A stretch of 15,048 nt of DNA from an uncultured Thermoleophilia bacterium (GTDB taxonomy: Bacteria; Actinomycetota; Thermoleophilia; UBA2241). The stretch spans positions 1 through 15,048 of the forward strand of contig CAIXSE010000670.1 of NCBI GenBank assembly GCA_903921965.1. The letters run 5' to 3'. Below the pieces are notes generated by a model. That model did no database searches, was not told the DNA's origin, and saw only the letters and a program-made list of their open reading frames with translations. Both the position numbers and the translations under genes were made by a program. Below, piece after piece: positions 7,328 through 13,958 of the stretch. Numbering within the stretch: the stretch's first letter is position 1; the number at the start of each line of letters is the position of its first letter.

Positions 7328-8791
7328 GTGAAGCAGAGCAGGCTCGTCCTCGTCCTGGTCGTCGCGCTGGTAGCGGTGACCGCCCTCGTCGTGGCATCGG
7401 CGTTCGCCTCGCAGCGCAAGGCTCAAGAGGTGACCAGGACGGCGATCACGAGCGGCGAGGTCGTCGCGCACTTCCGCAAGGAAGCACAGAAGGCCGGCTT
7501 CGTCGTGCAGGAGGGCATGCCGCTCATCAGCAACCTGAACGACCTGTACCTCGAGTACAAGATGTGGGCACCTCTCTACCCGAACCCGAACTCCCCGTAC
7601 ATCAGCCTCGTGCTGCCCAAGGTGCCGGGGCAGGCGGACCCCGTGGCGAGCGACGGCTCGTTCCGTCTCCGTGAGGACGAAGCGCTCGTCGTGATCGGCG
7701 TGACGCCGCCGCAGATGGCCTACTTCAGCTTCAACGTCCACATGCTCAGAGGTTCCTTGAACAACGAGATCGGTCCCCCGATCCTGTGGATCCCGGTGGC
7801 CGACCCGGTCAGCAGCCTGACCATGCGGACGACGGGCTCGACGCCGTTCGACCGGCCGTTCGCGGTCGTCGCGGCGGGGAACCGGCAGACGAAGGCCCGG
7901 GTGCACCGGCTGCTGCGCGCCGTCGGCCTCGGGGCGATGACCAACGACCAGGTCATCTCCCCCTCCCTGTTCCAGCTCGGCCTCGGTGAGCACTCCGATG
8001 AGTTCATCTTCGCCATGCGGACGGCGGTGCCGGCGGACCGGGAGGCGTTCGACAGCTACCTGGACGCGCTGCGCCGCGAGGTATGGGTCCTGCGCGTGCG
8101 ACCGAAAACCGCCTCGGGCGGCGACCAGCTCGCCCCGGTCCTCGCCGCCGACCCGCTGCCGGTGCCGCCGCCGCGGGTGTCCGGGACGGGCACGACCGAG
8201 CTCGACCTCAACCCGACGCTGCAGATCCTGCGGCAGCGCATCATCGACAGGTACCCGGGGTACGCGGCCACCGACCTGCGCGTCGATCCCTGGTTCGAGG
8301 CGCCCTACCCGGGCCTGCAGCGCGACATGGTCAGCGTCCTCCCGGCCCAGGACGGCGTCGCCGGTGCGTCCACGGACTGCACCTACCTCGCCAGCGGCAA
8401 CGTCGAAGTACCGCAGGGGGCGTTCCTCGTCGCCTACGGCGCCGACCACCGCGCCACCGGCAAGGCCACGTATTCCAGCGTCGCCGTCTACGCCGACGCC
8501 GCCCTGGGCTTCGGCCTCGTCACGGTCCAGAGTCCGGACTTGCAGGGCAGCGCGCACGACTACATCGACGATCAGCCGGACGCGGACAGGTTCTACGCCT
8601 GGACGTTCACCCGCGCCGCCAGCAGCGCCGACCACGTGACCACGCTTCCGAACGGACCCTTCGCCCGGCCCGTCGACCTGGACACGCTGCGCGTCGGCTA
8701 CCGCGCCTATGCGGAACCGGCGACCAGGACGCACCCGTCCACGGACGAGCTTCTCCTCGACCGGCTGCTCATGTTCACCCCGAAGGAGTAG
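7328..8791 (+). CDS. secreted or membrane-anchored protein of unknown function
   Basis: I do not recognise an established family name. The 487-residue product begins with Lys/Arg then a hydrophobic segment at about residues 6-26, ending in ASAFAS; this is either a cleavable Sec signal or an N-terminal anchor without a lipobox. The rest has no membrane segment and one Cys (351). Extracellular-type features are many Pro and aromatic residues (YLEYKMWAPLYPNPNSPY near 74-91), a Pro-rich linker near 275-283, and a conserved-looking C-terminal part rich in Tyr/Trp (FYAWTFTRA near 422-430, YRAYAEPATRTHPS near 458-471). GTG 7328 is chosen because AGGAGG (7316-7321) lies 6 bases upstream; an upstream in-frame extension would be basic and precede the signal segment. 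It has its own promoter region and converges on hgcB 41 bases away, so it is not in the hgcAB operon. Confidence 0.85.
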   Translation: MKQSRLVLVLVVALVAVTALVVASAFASQRKAQEVTRTAITSGEVVAHFRKEAQKAGFVVQEGMPLISNLNDLYLEYKMWAPLYPNPNSPYISLVLPKVPGQADPVASDGSFRLREDEALVVIGVTPPQMAYFSFNVHMLRGSLNNEIGPPILWIPVADPVSSLTMRTTGSTPFDRPFAVVAAGNRQTKARVHRLLRAVGLGAMTNDQVISPSLFQLGLGEHSDEFIFAMRTAVPADREAFDSYLDALRREVWVLRVRPKTASGGDQLAPVLAADPLPVPPPRVSGTGTTELDLNPTLQILRQRIIDRYPGYAATDLRVDPWFEAPYPGLQRDMVSVLPAQDGVAGASTDCTYLASGNVEVPQGAFLVAYGADHRATGKATYSSVAVYADAALGFGLVTVQSPDLQGSAHDYIDDQPDADRFYAWTFTRAASSADHVTTLPNGPFARPVDLDTLRVGYRAYAEPATRTHPSTDELLLDRLLMFTPKE

Positions 8792-8800
8792 CAGGCAGGT

Positions 8801-8829
8801 CGCGGCCGGGTCTGGCCCGGGCTGCCGCG
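8801..8829. terminator. bidirectional hairpin between convergent genes
   Basis: CGCGGC (8801-8806) can pair with GCCGCG (8824-8829) and the inner CGGG (8807-8810) with CCCG (8816-8819), leaving loop TCTGG and a four-base bulge. It lies in the 41-base gap between the secreted-protein stop and the hgcB stop, where a terminator serving both strands is expected. No U-tract is present. Confidence 0.45.
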
Positions 8830-8832
8830 GCC

Positions 8833-9108
8833 TCAGCCGCAGTCGCAGCTCTGTTCGCCGGTGAGCCAGCCGCTGATGATGGCCTGCGCGCAACCGACTC
8901 CGGCCTTCACGGTGATCGCGCCCGGCACGCAGTTGACGGCGCAGGCGCCGCACTCGAGGCAGGCGTCGCGGTCGATGAGGACGGCGATACGGTCCGCGAC
9001 CGCGAACACGCCGCGCGGGCACACGTCCACGCAGAGCCCGCAGCCGGTGCAGAGCGTCTGGTCGAGCGCCAGCGTCACGACGTTCTCGATGTACCGGAGC
9101 CGCTGCAT
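8833..9108 (-). CDS. hgcB: HgcB, mercury-methylation ferredoxin
   Basis: This 91-residue 2[4Fe-4S] ferredoxin is the electron donor thought to reduce the corrinoid of HgcA during methylmercury synthesis. Cluster motifs are CTGCGLCVDVCP (Cys20, 23, 26, 30) and CLECGACAVNC (Cys50, 53, 56, 60). They are followed by the HgcB-type GAITVKAGVGCAQAIISG with Cys73, and a C-terminal SCDCG with Cys88 and Cys90. Canonical HgcB ends with a vicinal Cys-Cys pair implicated in passing Hg(II) to HgcA; here an Asp separates the two cysteines. The N-terminal YIENVVTLALD segment is also typical. ATG at 9108 is preferred: it overlaps the hgcA stop as TGATG and has GGGGG a few bases upstream. A GTG at 9111 would add one residue. 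The immediate hgcA neighbour makes an ordinary ferredoxin unlikely. Confidence 0.9.
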   Translation of the reverse strand: MQRLRYIENVVTLALDQTLCTGCGLCVDVCPRGVFAVADRIAVLIDRDACLECGACAVNCVPGAITVKAGVGCAQAIISGWLTGEQSCDCG

Positions 9109-10310
9109 CACGCCCCCATTCTAGACGCCACCCAGGCGGCCGCGCCCAGGACGAGGGCGACGGCCTGGAGCGGCAGCGCCCGTCTCGTCTCGTGCTCCAC
9201 GCCGGAGGGCGACGTGATGGCGGATGAGCCGGTGAAGTTCATGGCGACGTACGAGGCGGCTGACGGCACGGCGGCCAGCAGGGCGAGGCGCTCCGCCGGC
9301 GAGAGGCGGCGGCGCAGGAGCAGTGCGGCGCCGGCCGCCGCCACGCCGCCGGCGACGGCGCCCTTGGCCGAGAAGGCACGGCCGGGCAGCCGGGGCAGCG
9401 CCAATGGCGTCGCGACGCCGCCGGCGAGCAGCGCCAGCAGCGCGGCGCCGAGCACGGGCCCGCCGCCTCGCGCGGCCCGGCGGGGCGAGAACCCGCCGCG
9501 TCCCATGCCCGACGCCGCGAGGATGCCGGCGGCGGCGAGGAGTACGCGCCGGTCGCGGAGCAGGGAGAGCTGTTCCGGGACGAGCACCGCCCGCTCGCGC
9601 AGTGTGAAGGTCACTTCGCGCATCGCCGCGTCGGCCCGCATCCCGGCAGCCAGGAAGGCGGGGATGTCCGCGGCGCGCACCGGTCCGAAGACGGCGCGGA
9701 AGCCGCAGGACCCCTTCAGGCGATGCGCCGCGACGCCCGGCCCCCCGAGTTGCGGCAGCACGAGGACGCGGTGGGCGACGATCTCGGCGAGCCGCGACTC
9801 CGTGACCACCCGGGCGATCTCCTCGGCGCAGAAGGTGCCCTCGCCCGCGGCGCACCAGACGTTGACGCCGCGGGTGTCGGCGACGACGAGCCAGGCTTCC
9901 AGAGCGCCGACGGAGGAGCGCAGGTGGTCGAAGGTGAGCTTGTAGTTGGCGGTGACGAGGACGGGCGAGTCTTCGCCCGGCGTGCCCAGGGCGTAGAGGC
10001 CCGGACGTACCCGGTAGTCGTCGCGCCCGAAGCCCATGCGGACGCGCGCCGCGCCGAGGCGGTCGGACCGGCCGAGATCGCGGGAGACCTGCGGCACCGG
10101 GCCGGCCGGCGTCTCGACGGTACCCGTGACGCAGGCGAGGACGGGGTACAGGTGGTCGGCGGGGGCCGGGGAGGGGGCGCTACAGCAGGTGCCGCCTCCC
10201 GCGGTCCCGGGCTCGGCCGCGGCCGGACCGCAACAGGTGCCGGCGGCCGGCGTGCCCGCGTCGCAGCAGTCCGCAGTCGTGCGGGCCGGACCGCAGCAGT
10301 CCTTGCTCAT
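9108..10310 (-). CDS. hgcA: HgcA, corrinoid protein of mercury methylation, with extra Cys-rich N-terminus
   Basis: HgcA carries a methyl group on cobalamin and transfers it to Hg(II). The 400-residue product has: residues 1-50, a Cys-rich tail with four Cys-Cys pairs (5-6, 15-16, 26-27, 42-43); about 55-245, the corrinoid-binding domain related to the CdhD/AcsC corrinoid iron-sulfur protein, with SPVLVTANYKLTFDHLR near 115-131, the cap-helix motif NVWCAAGEG at 150-158 (Cys153 the expected cobalt ligand) and VLPQLGGPGVAAH at 184-196; and about 255-398, a membrane domain of four to five helices with the HgcA-specific MNFTGSS near 357-363. The usual cap-helix motif ends GK; here position 157 is Glu. 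Cys153 compares with Cys93 in the well-studied ND132 protein, so the tail is about 60 residues extra. ATG 10310 is supported by GAGGGAG (10316-10322), 5 bases upstream. Translationally coupled to hgcB. Confidence 0.92.
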   Translation of the reverse strand: MSKDCCGPARTTADCCDAGTPAAGTCCGPAAAEPGTAGGGTCCSAPSPAPADHLYPVLACVTGTVETPAGPVPQVSRDLGRSDRLGAARVRMGFGRDDYRVRPGLYALGTPGEDSPVLVTANYKLTFDHLRSSVGALEAWLVVADTRGVNVWCAAGEGTFCAEEIARVVTESRLAEIVAHRVLVLPQLGGPGVAAHRLKGSCGFRAVFGPVRAADIPAFLAAGMRADAAMREVTFTLRERAVLVPEQLSLLRDRRVLLAAAGILAASGMGRGGFSPRRAARGGGPVLGAALLALLAGGVATPLALPRLPGRAFSAKGAVAGGVAAAGAALLLRRRLSPAERLALLAAVPSAASYVAMNFTGSSAITSPSGVEHETRRALPLQAVALVLGAAAWVASRMGA

Positions 10311-10344
10311 GCCGTCTCCCTCGTCGGTGCTCCAGGCGACTGCG

Positions 10345-10350
10345 ATTGTA
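10345..10350 (-). promoter_or_regulatory. -10 box of the hgcAB promoter
   Basis: On the minus strand TACAAT (10350 down to 10345) is a five-of-six match to TATAAT. Transcription would start near 10338, giving a 28-base leader before the hgcA ATG. No TTGACA-like -35 is present at 16-18 bases; the arm of a perfect palindrome (10368-10394) sits there instead, suggesting activator- or repressor-controlled expression. Confidence 0.5.
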
Positions 10351-10367
10351 GCGGGTGTGCGACGGCC

Positions 10368-10394
10368 GGGCGCCGAGGCGTGTCCTCGGCGCCC
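10368..10394. promoter_or_regulatory. perfect palindrome upstream of hgcA, likely operator
   Basis: GGGCGCCGAGG (10368-10378) and CCTCGGCGCCC (10384-10394) are exact reverse complements around the 5-base spacer CGTGT. The proximal arm overlaps where the hgcA -35 element should be and the site lies between two divergent genes, so a terminator role makes no sense. A binding site for a dimeric regulator is the simplest reading. The regulator is not encoded in the window as far as I can see. Confidence 0.55.
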
Positions 10395-10420
10395 TCCGCG
10401 GGTATGAGGCCGCACAGTAG

Positions 10421-10474
10421 GGTGAGGTCACCGATCCGCGGTGTGCGGCCGCTCTCGTTGCCCTGTCCGCGGAT
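10421..10474. repeat. further inverted repeats in the hgcA / DUF1295 divergent region
   Basis: GGTGA-GG-TCACC (10421-10432) is a perfect short palindrome. ATCCGCGG (10434-10441) is repeated inverted as CCGCGGAT (10467-10474) with a 25-base spacer. They lie upstream of the plus-strand gene at 10499 and could be regulatory sites or leader stems. Short GC-rich palindromes arise by chance in such DNA, so weight is low. No convincing plus-strand promoter was identified in this 188-base gap. Confidence 0.3.
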
Positions 10475-10498
10475 GGGTGAGACGACGTCGGGGGCGAA

Positions 10499-11395
10499 AT
10501 GACGAAGGCCGATCGCAACTCGCTGGTGGCCCTGCCGATCGTCGTCGTCATCGGCGCCGCGGTGGCGCTGGCGGGCAGCTCCGGCGGCGCCAGGGTGGGT
10601 GCGATCCCCGTCGTCCTCCTCTGCGCCGCCCTGGCCTTCGTGATCCAGTGGGTGGCCTACGTGCCCGCATACCACCTGCAGTCGGAGCGTTTCTACGACC
10701 TCACCGGCAGCGCGACGTTCCTGAGCGTCACGCTGCTCGCGGTGGTCCTCACCTCCGGCCCGACCGCGCGCACGTACCTGCTGCTGGCCGTGGTCGCGGT
10801 GTGGGCGCTGCGCCTGGGCTTCTACCTGTCCCGGCGGGTCGGGAAGGCAGGCGCCGACTCGCGCTTCGACGAGATCAAGCCCCTGCGTTTCCGGTTCCTG
10901 CTGACGTGGACCCTGCAGGGGCTGTGGGTGACCATCACGCTGGCGCCGGCGCTCGCCGCCATCACGTCCGGCGCGCGTCCGCCGCTGGGCGTGCTCGGCG
11001 TGGCCGGCCTGGTGGTGTGGGCCGGTGGGTTCGCCCTCGAGGTGGCGGCCGACGTGCAGAAGAGCCGCTTCAGGGCCGACCCCGCGAACCGCGGGCGGTT
11101 CATCAGTACCGGCGTGTGGGCCTGGTGCCGTCATCCGAACTACCTCGGTGAGATCGTCCTGTGGGTCGGCGTGGCGCTCATGGCGGCGCCGGCCCTCCGC
11201 GGGTGGCAGTGGGCGACGATGGTCTCGCCGGTGTTCGTCTTCCTCCTGATCACGCGGGTCAGCGGCGTGCCCCTGCTCGAGAAGAAGGCCGACGAGCGCT
11301 GGGGAGGCCGGGAAGACTACGAGGCGTACAAGGCGCGGACGCCGGTGCTCGTTCCGCGCCCCTTCGCGGCCGGCGGCGGCAGGGAGCGCCGGTGA
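10499..11395 (+). CDS. DUF1295 / steroid 5-alpha-reductase-like membrane protein
   Basis: A 298-residue polytopic membrane protein with about seven hydrophobic segments (for example 11-25, 36-55, 72-85, 92-110, 135-155, 163-182, 216-232). The C-terminal signature matches the isoprenylcysteine-methyltransferase / steroid-reductase-like fold: EVAADVQKSRFRADPANRGRF near 181-201, TGVWAWCRHPNYLGEI at 204-219 and the late EDYEAYKARTPVLVPRPF. In that superfamily the RHPNYLGE region binds the nicotinamide or SAM cofactor. The substrate of bacterial DUF1295 proteins is generally unassigned, so a lipid- or isoprenoid-modifying oxidoreductase is only a family-level guess. ATG 10499 has a G-rich stretch (10490-10494) four bases upstream. 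It is divergent from hgcA across 188 bases, so a shared control region is possible. Confidence 0.87.
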   Translation: MTKADRNSLVALPIVVVIGAAVALAGSSGGARVGAIPVVLLCAALAFVIQWVAYVPAYHLQSERFYDLTGSATFLSVTLLAVVLTSGPTARTYLLLAVVAVWALRLGFYLSRRVGKAGADSRFDEIKPLRFRFLLTWTLQGLWVTITLAPALAAITSGARPPLGVLGVAGLVVWAGGFALEVAADVQKSRFRADPANRGRFISTGVWAWCRHPNYLGEIVLWVGVALMAAPALRGWQWATMVSPVFVFLLITRVSGVPLLEKKADERWGGREDYEAYKARTPVLVPRPFAAGGGRERR

Positions 11396-11438
11396 GGCGG
11401 ACGCAGACGGCACGGCCACGATGAGTCCGTCGGGACAC

Positions 11439-11444
11439 TATACT
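11439..11444 (+). promoter_or_regulatory. -10 box for the Fak fusion gene
   Basis: TATACT (11439-11444) is a five-of-six consensus -10 in the 86-base gap before the next gene. No clear -35 is seen around 11416-11421. Transcription would start near 11451, about 30-35 bases before the coding region. Confidence 0.48.
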
Positions 11445-11481
11445 GGGGAGGCAACACTGCGGCAGGTCGCGGGCAGGAGGG

Positions 11482-13344
11482 ATGGTGAGCGTGGAGGCAC
11501 CACCGGGCAGTGCCGATGCCGGGGCGGTCACCGGGAAGTACCACACCCTTGACGGGGACGCGTTCTCCCGGGCTCTGCTCGCCGGCACCGTGGCGGTGGT
11601 GAGGGGCAGGGAACACCTGGACCTCATCAACGTGTTCCCGGTCGCCGACGCGGACACTGGCGCCAACATGGCCGCGACCCTGAAGGCCGCGGTGGAGCGC
11701 GTCCGCTCGGGGGCGCCGAGCGCCATCGGTGACGCCGTGCGCCTGGCGGCGGACGGTGCCCTGGACGGCGCCCGCGGCAACTCCGGCGCCATCCTCGCCC
11801 AGTTCCTGCACGGCCTCGCGCTCTCGTTCCACGACCTTCCGCGTGTGAGCACCCGCGAGTTCGCGCTCGGCGCGGTCTCGGGGTCGCAGGCGGCGTGGGG
11901 GGCGCTCCAGAGCCCGCGTGAAGGGACGATCCTCTCGGTGCTCCGCTCGTGGGCCGACGGGCTCGCCGCACACAGCGAGAGCACCCCGGACCTCGTGGAG
12001 GCCCTGGGACGTGCGCTGCAGACCGCGAGGCACGCCCTGGCCGAGACGCCCCACCAGCTGGCCGTGCTGGCGCGCCACAAGGTCGTCGACGCCGGCGCCC
12101 AGGGCTTCGTCTACTTCCTCGAGGGCATGTGGCAGTGGATGAGGACCGGCGGCGACGCCGTCGACCTGCCGTCCTCGTGGGTGGCGGAGCGGCCGGAACT
12201 CGGCGGGGCACACCGCGAGGTCGACGATTCCTTCCGCTTCTGCGCGGAGGCCCTCGTCTCGGGCGCGGGTCTCGACCCCGAGGGGATCAAGGCGCTGGTG
12301 GCTCCGCTCGGCGCCTCGCTCGTGGTGGCGGGCGGCGGCACGCGCGTGCGCATCCACGTCCACACCAACGAGCCGCAGCGCTTCATGGACCTGGCCGCGC
12401 GGCTCGGCGAGCTCGAGGCTTCAAAGGTGGACGATATGGTCCTGCAGCAGCTCGCCGCCCGCCGCTCGACGATCGCCCTGGTCACCGACTCCACCTGCGA
12501 CCTGCCGGACGGGCTCGCCGCGAGCCTGGAGGTCGTGCGCGTCCCGCTGCGCCTCACCATCGACGGGCGCGAGTACCGCGACGGCGTCGACATGACCGCC
12601 GCCGAGTACTACCGGCGCATGCCGGAGGCCCTCGCCCTGCCCACCTCGTCGCAGCCGCCGGTCTCCGACTTCAAGCGGGTCTACCGGCGGCTGCTCGAGC
12701 ACCACGAGGGCATCGTCTCCCTGCACATCGCGGGCGCGCTGTCGGGCACCGTGGACGCGGCCCGGAGCGCGGCCGCGGCGGTCGACCCGGGCCGCATCCG
12801 TGTGATCGACACCGCGAGGGTCTCCGTGGGCGTCGGCCTGCTCGTGGAGCTGGCCGGCCGGGCGGTCGCTCGAGGGGCCGGGCTCGACGAGGTCGAGCGC
12901 GAGGTGCTGGCCGCGCGGGCCTCGACCGGCCTGTTCGGCACCGTCTCGTCGCTGGACCAGGCGGTGAGGGGCGGCCGGGTCAGCAGGCGGGGCGCCTGGC
13001 TCCTGCAGACGGCGCACCTCTACCCGATCATCGTGTTCGGCGACGACGGCCGCGCGACGAAGGGTGGCATCGCCCTGGGGTTCGAGCGCTCGCTGCGCCA
13101 GCTCGTGCGCAGAGCGGTCGCGTTCGCGGGCGGCGCGCCGGCGCGCGCCATGGTCGTGCACACCGACAAGCTCGAGTCCGCCGAGGCGGTGGCCGCGGCA
13201 CTGCGCGAGCGCCTCGGCCTGGCGGACGTGCCGATCGTGGGGGGCGGCCCGGTGATCGCGACGCACGTGGGCCTCGGCTGCGTGACCGTCGGGATCGAGC
13301 GCCTGGAGCCGGCGCCGGACGCGGGGGCTCAGCCGGAGGGCTGA
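11482..13344 (+). CDS. FakA-FakB-type fusion: DhaL kinase domain plus DegV fatty-acid-binding domain
   Basis: Predicted 620-residue fusion of both parts of fatty acid kinase, which makes acyl-phosphate for phospholipid synthesis. Residues 20-220 are a DhaL/FakA ATP-binding domain: NVFPVADADTGANM at 50-63 (metal-binding Asp56 and Asp58; families usually have DGDTG), GARGNSGAILAQF at 97-108 and AQGFVYFLEGM at 206-216. Residues 250-325 match the FakA middle domain, with IHVHTNEP at 291-298. Residues 330-608 are DegV/FakB: VTDSTCDLP at 334-342, PTSSQPP at 387-393 and SGTVDAA at 421-427, which line the fatty-acid headgroup pocket. The start is uncertain: AGGAGG (11475-11480) is too close to ATG 11482 and suits GTG 11485 or GTG 11491 better. 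The 3' end overlaps plsY on the other strand by 16 bases. Confidence 0.88.
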   Translation: MVSVEAPPGSADAGAVTGKYHTLDGDAFSRALLAGTVAVVRGREHLDLINVFPVADADTGANMAATLKAAVERVRSGAPSAIGDAVRLAADGALDGARGNSGAILAQFLHGLALSFHDLPRVSTREFALGAVSGSQAAWGALQSPREGTILSVLRSWADGLAAHSESTPDLVEALGRALQTARHALAETPHQLAVLARHKVVDAGAQGFVYFLEGMWQWMRTGGDAVDLPSSWVAERPELGGAHREVDDSFRFCAEALVSGAGLDPEGIKALVAPLGASLVVAGGGTRVRIHVHTNEPQRFMDLAARLGELEASKVDDMVLQQLAARRSTIALVTDSTCDLPDGLAASLEVVRVPLRLTIDGREYRDGVDMTAAEYYRRMPEALALPTSSQPPVSDFKRVYRRLLEHHEGIVSLHIAGALSGTVDAARSAAAAVDPGRIRVIDTARVSVGVGLLVELAGRAVARGAGLDEVEREVLAARASTGLFGTVSSLDQAVRGGRVSRRGAWLLQTAHLYPIIVFGDDGRATKGGIALGFERSLRQLVRRAVAFAGGAPARAMVVHTDKLESAEAVAAALRERLGLADVPIVGGGPVIATHVGLGCVTVGIERLEPAPDAGAQPEG

Positions 13345-13958
13345 CCGTCGCGCGCCGGCGCGGCCTCGCCGGCCGGGGCCGGCCGCCTTCCGCGCCCCCG
13401 CAGCTCCGCGCGGAACCTGATCAGCACCGAGACGCAGATCGCGACCGCGAGCACGCGGTACGCGAGCGGCTCGGGGATGACCCAGGACGACACCAGGTAG
13501 GTGCCGCCGGCCACGAAAGGTCCCGCCCTCCGTGTCCTCCGCACGCTGACCACGACGATCCAGGGCACCATCGTCACGCCGAAGACGACCGGCGCCAGTG
13601 GCAGGACGGCGCCGGCGGCGGTGGCGATGCCCTTGCCGCCGGAGCCGCGCAGGAAGACGGAGTACTGGTGGCCGAGCACCGTCAGGAACGCCACCAGAGC
13701 CGTGGGCCAGGGGTCCAGAAGCAGCACTGCGGCGAGCGCCGGCAGGAACCCCTTGGCCATGTCGCAGGCCATGACGGCCGCGCCGGCGGCGAAGCCGAGC
13801 TCGCGGCGCGCGTTGCCGGCGCCGATGTTGCCGGTACCTGTCGTGCGGATGTCCACGTGGTAGAAGACCCGCCCGACCAGCAGCGCGAACGGGACGGCGC
13901 CCAGCAGGTAGCCGCCCGCGGCGAGAGCGATGGTGAGGGTGAGCTGGCCGCCGGTCAC
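13329..13958 (-). CDS. plsY: acyl-phosphate:glycerol-3-phosphate acyltransferase
   Basis: PlsY moves the acyl group of acyl-phosphate to glycerol-3-phosphate, giving lysophosphatidic acid, the first step of phospholipid synthesis in many bacteria. The 209-residue membrane protein shows the three family motifs: YLLGAVPFALLVGR at 17-30, GTGNIGAGNARRELG at 41-55 (usual form GSGNIGATNA) and LGHQYSVFLRGSGGKGIATAAG, roughly 95-116, with the phosphate-binding GGKG at 107-110. About five hydrophobic segments are visible, and RFRAELRGR near 181-189 matches the C-terminal cytoplasmic motif. GTG 13958 is chosen because it begins the family's normal N-terminus and overlaps the upstream hydrolase stop as GTGA. 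The C-terminal 20 residues are a charged, variable tail. It is convergent with the Fak fusion, whose product is its substrate. Confidence 0.93.
   Translation of the reverse strand: MTGGQLTLTIALAAGGYLLGAVPFALLVGRVFYHVDIRTTGTGNIGAGNARRELGFAAGAAVMACDMAKGFLPALAAVLLLDPWPTALVAFLTVLGHQYSVFLRGSGGKGIATAAGAVLPLAPVVFGVTMVPWIVVVSVRRTRRAGPFVAGGTYLVSSWVIPEPLAYRVLAVAICVSVLIRFRAELRGRGRRPAPAGEAAPARDGQPSG

Noticed and set aside
5639..9022. Very long open frame on the minus strand
   Set aside because: It lies opposite the corrinoid, methyltransferase and secreted-protein genes, its translation is Arg/His/Asp-rich without motifs, and long antisense frames are expected in such GC-rich coding DNA.
8833..9108. Generic 2[4Fe-4S] ferredoxin
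   Set aside because: The GVGCA segment with Cys73, the terminal Cys residues and the hgcA overlap are specific to HgcB.
9108..10310. CdhD/AcsC small subunit of the acetyl-CoA pathway corrinoid protein
   Set aside because: The Cys-containing cap-helix motif, the C-terminal membrane helices with NFTGSS and the overlapping HgcB-type ferredoxin fit HgcA, not the soluble subunit.
10368..10394. Palindrome as an intrinsic terminator
   Set aside because: It lies between two divergent genes where no transcript should end, and no U-tract follows on either strand.
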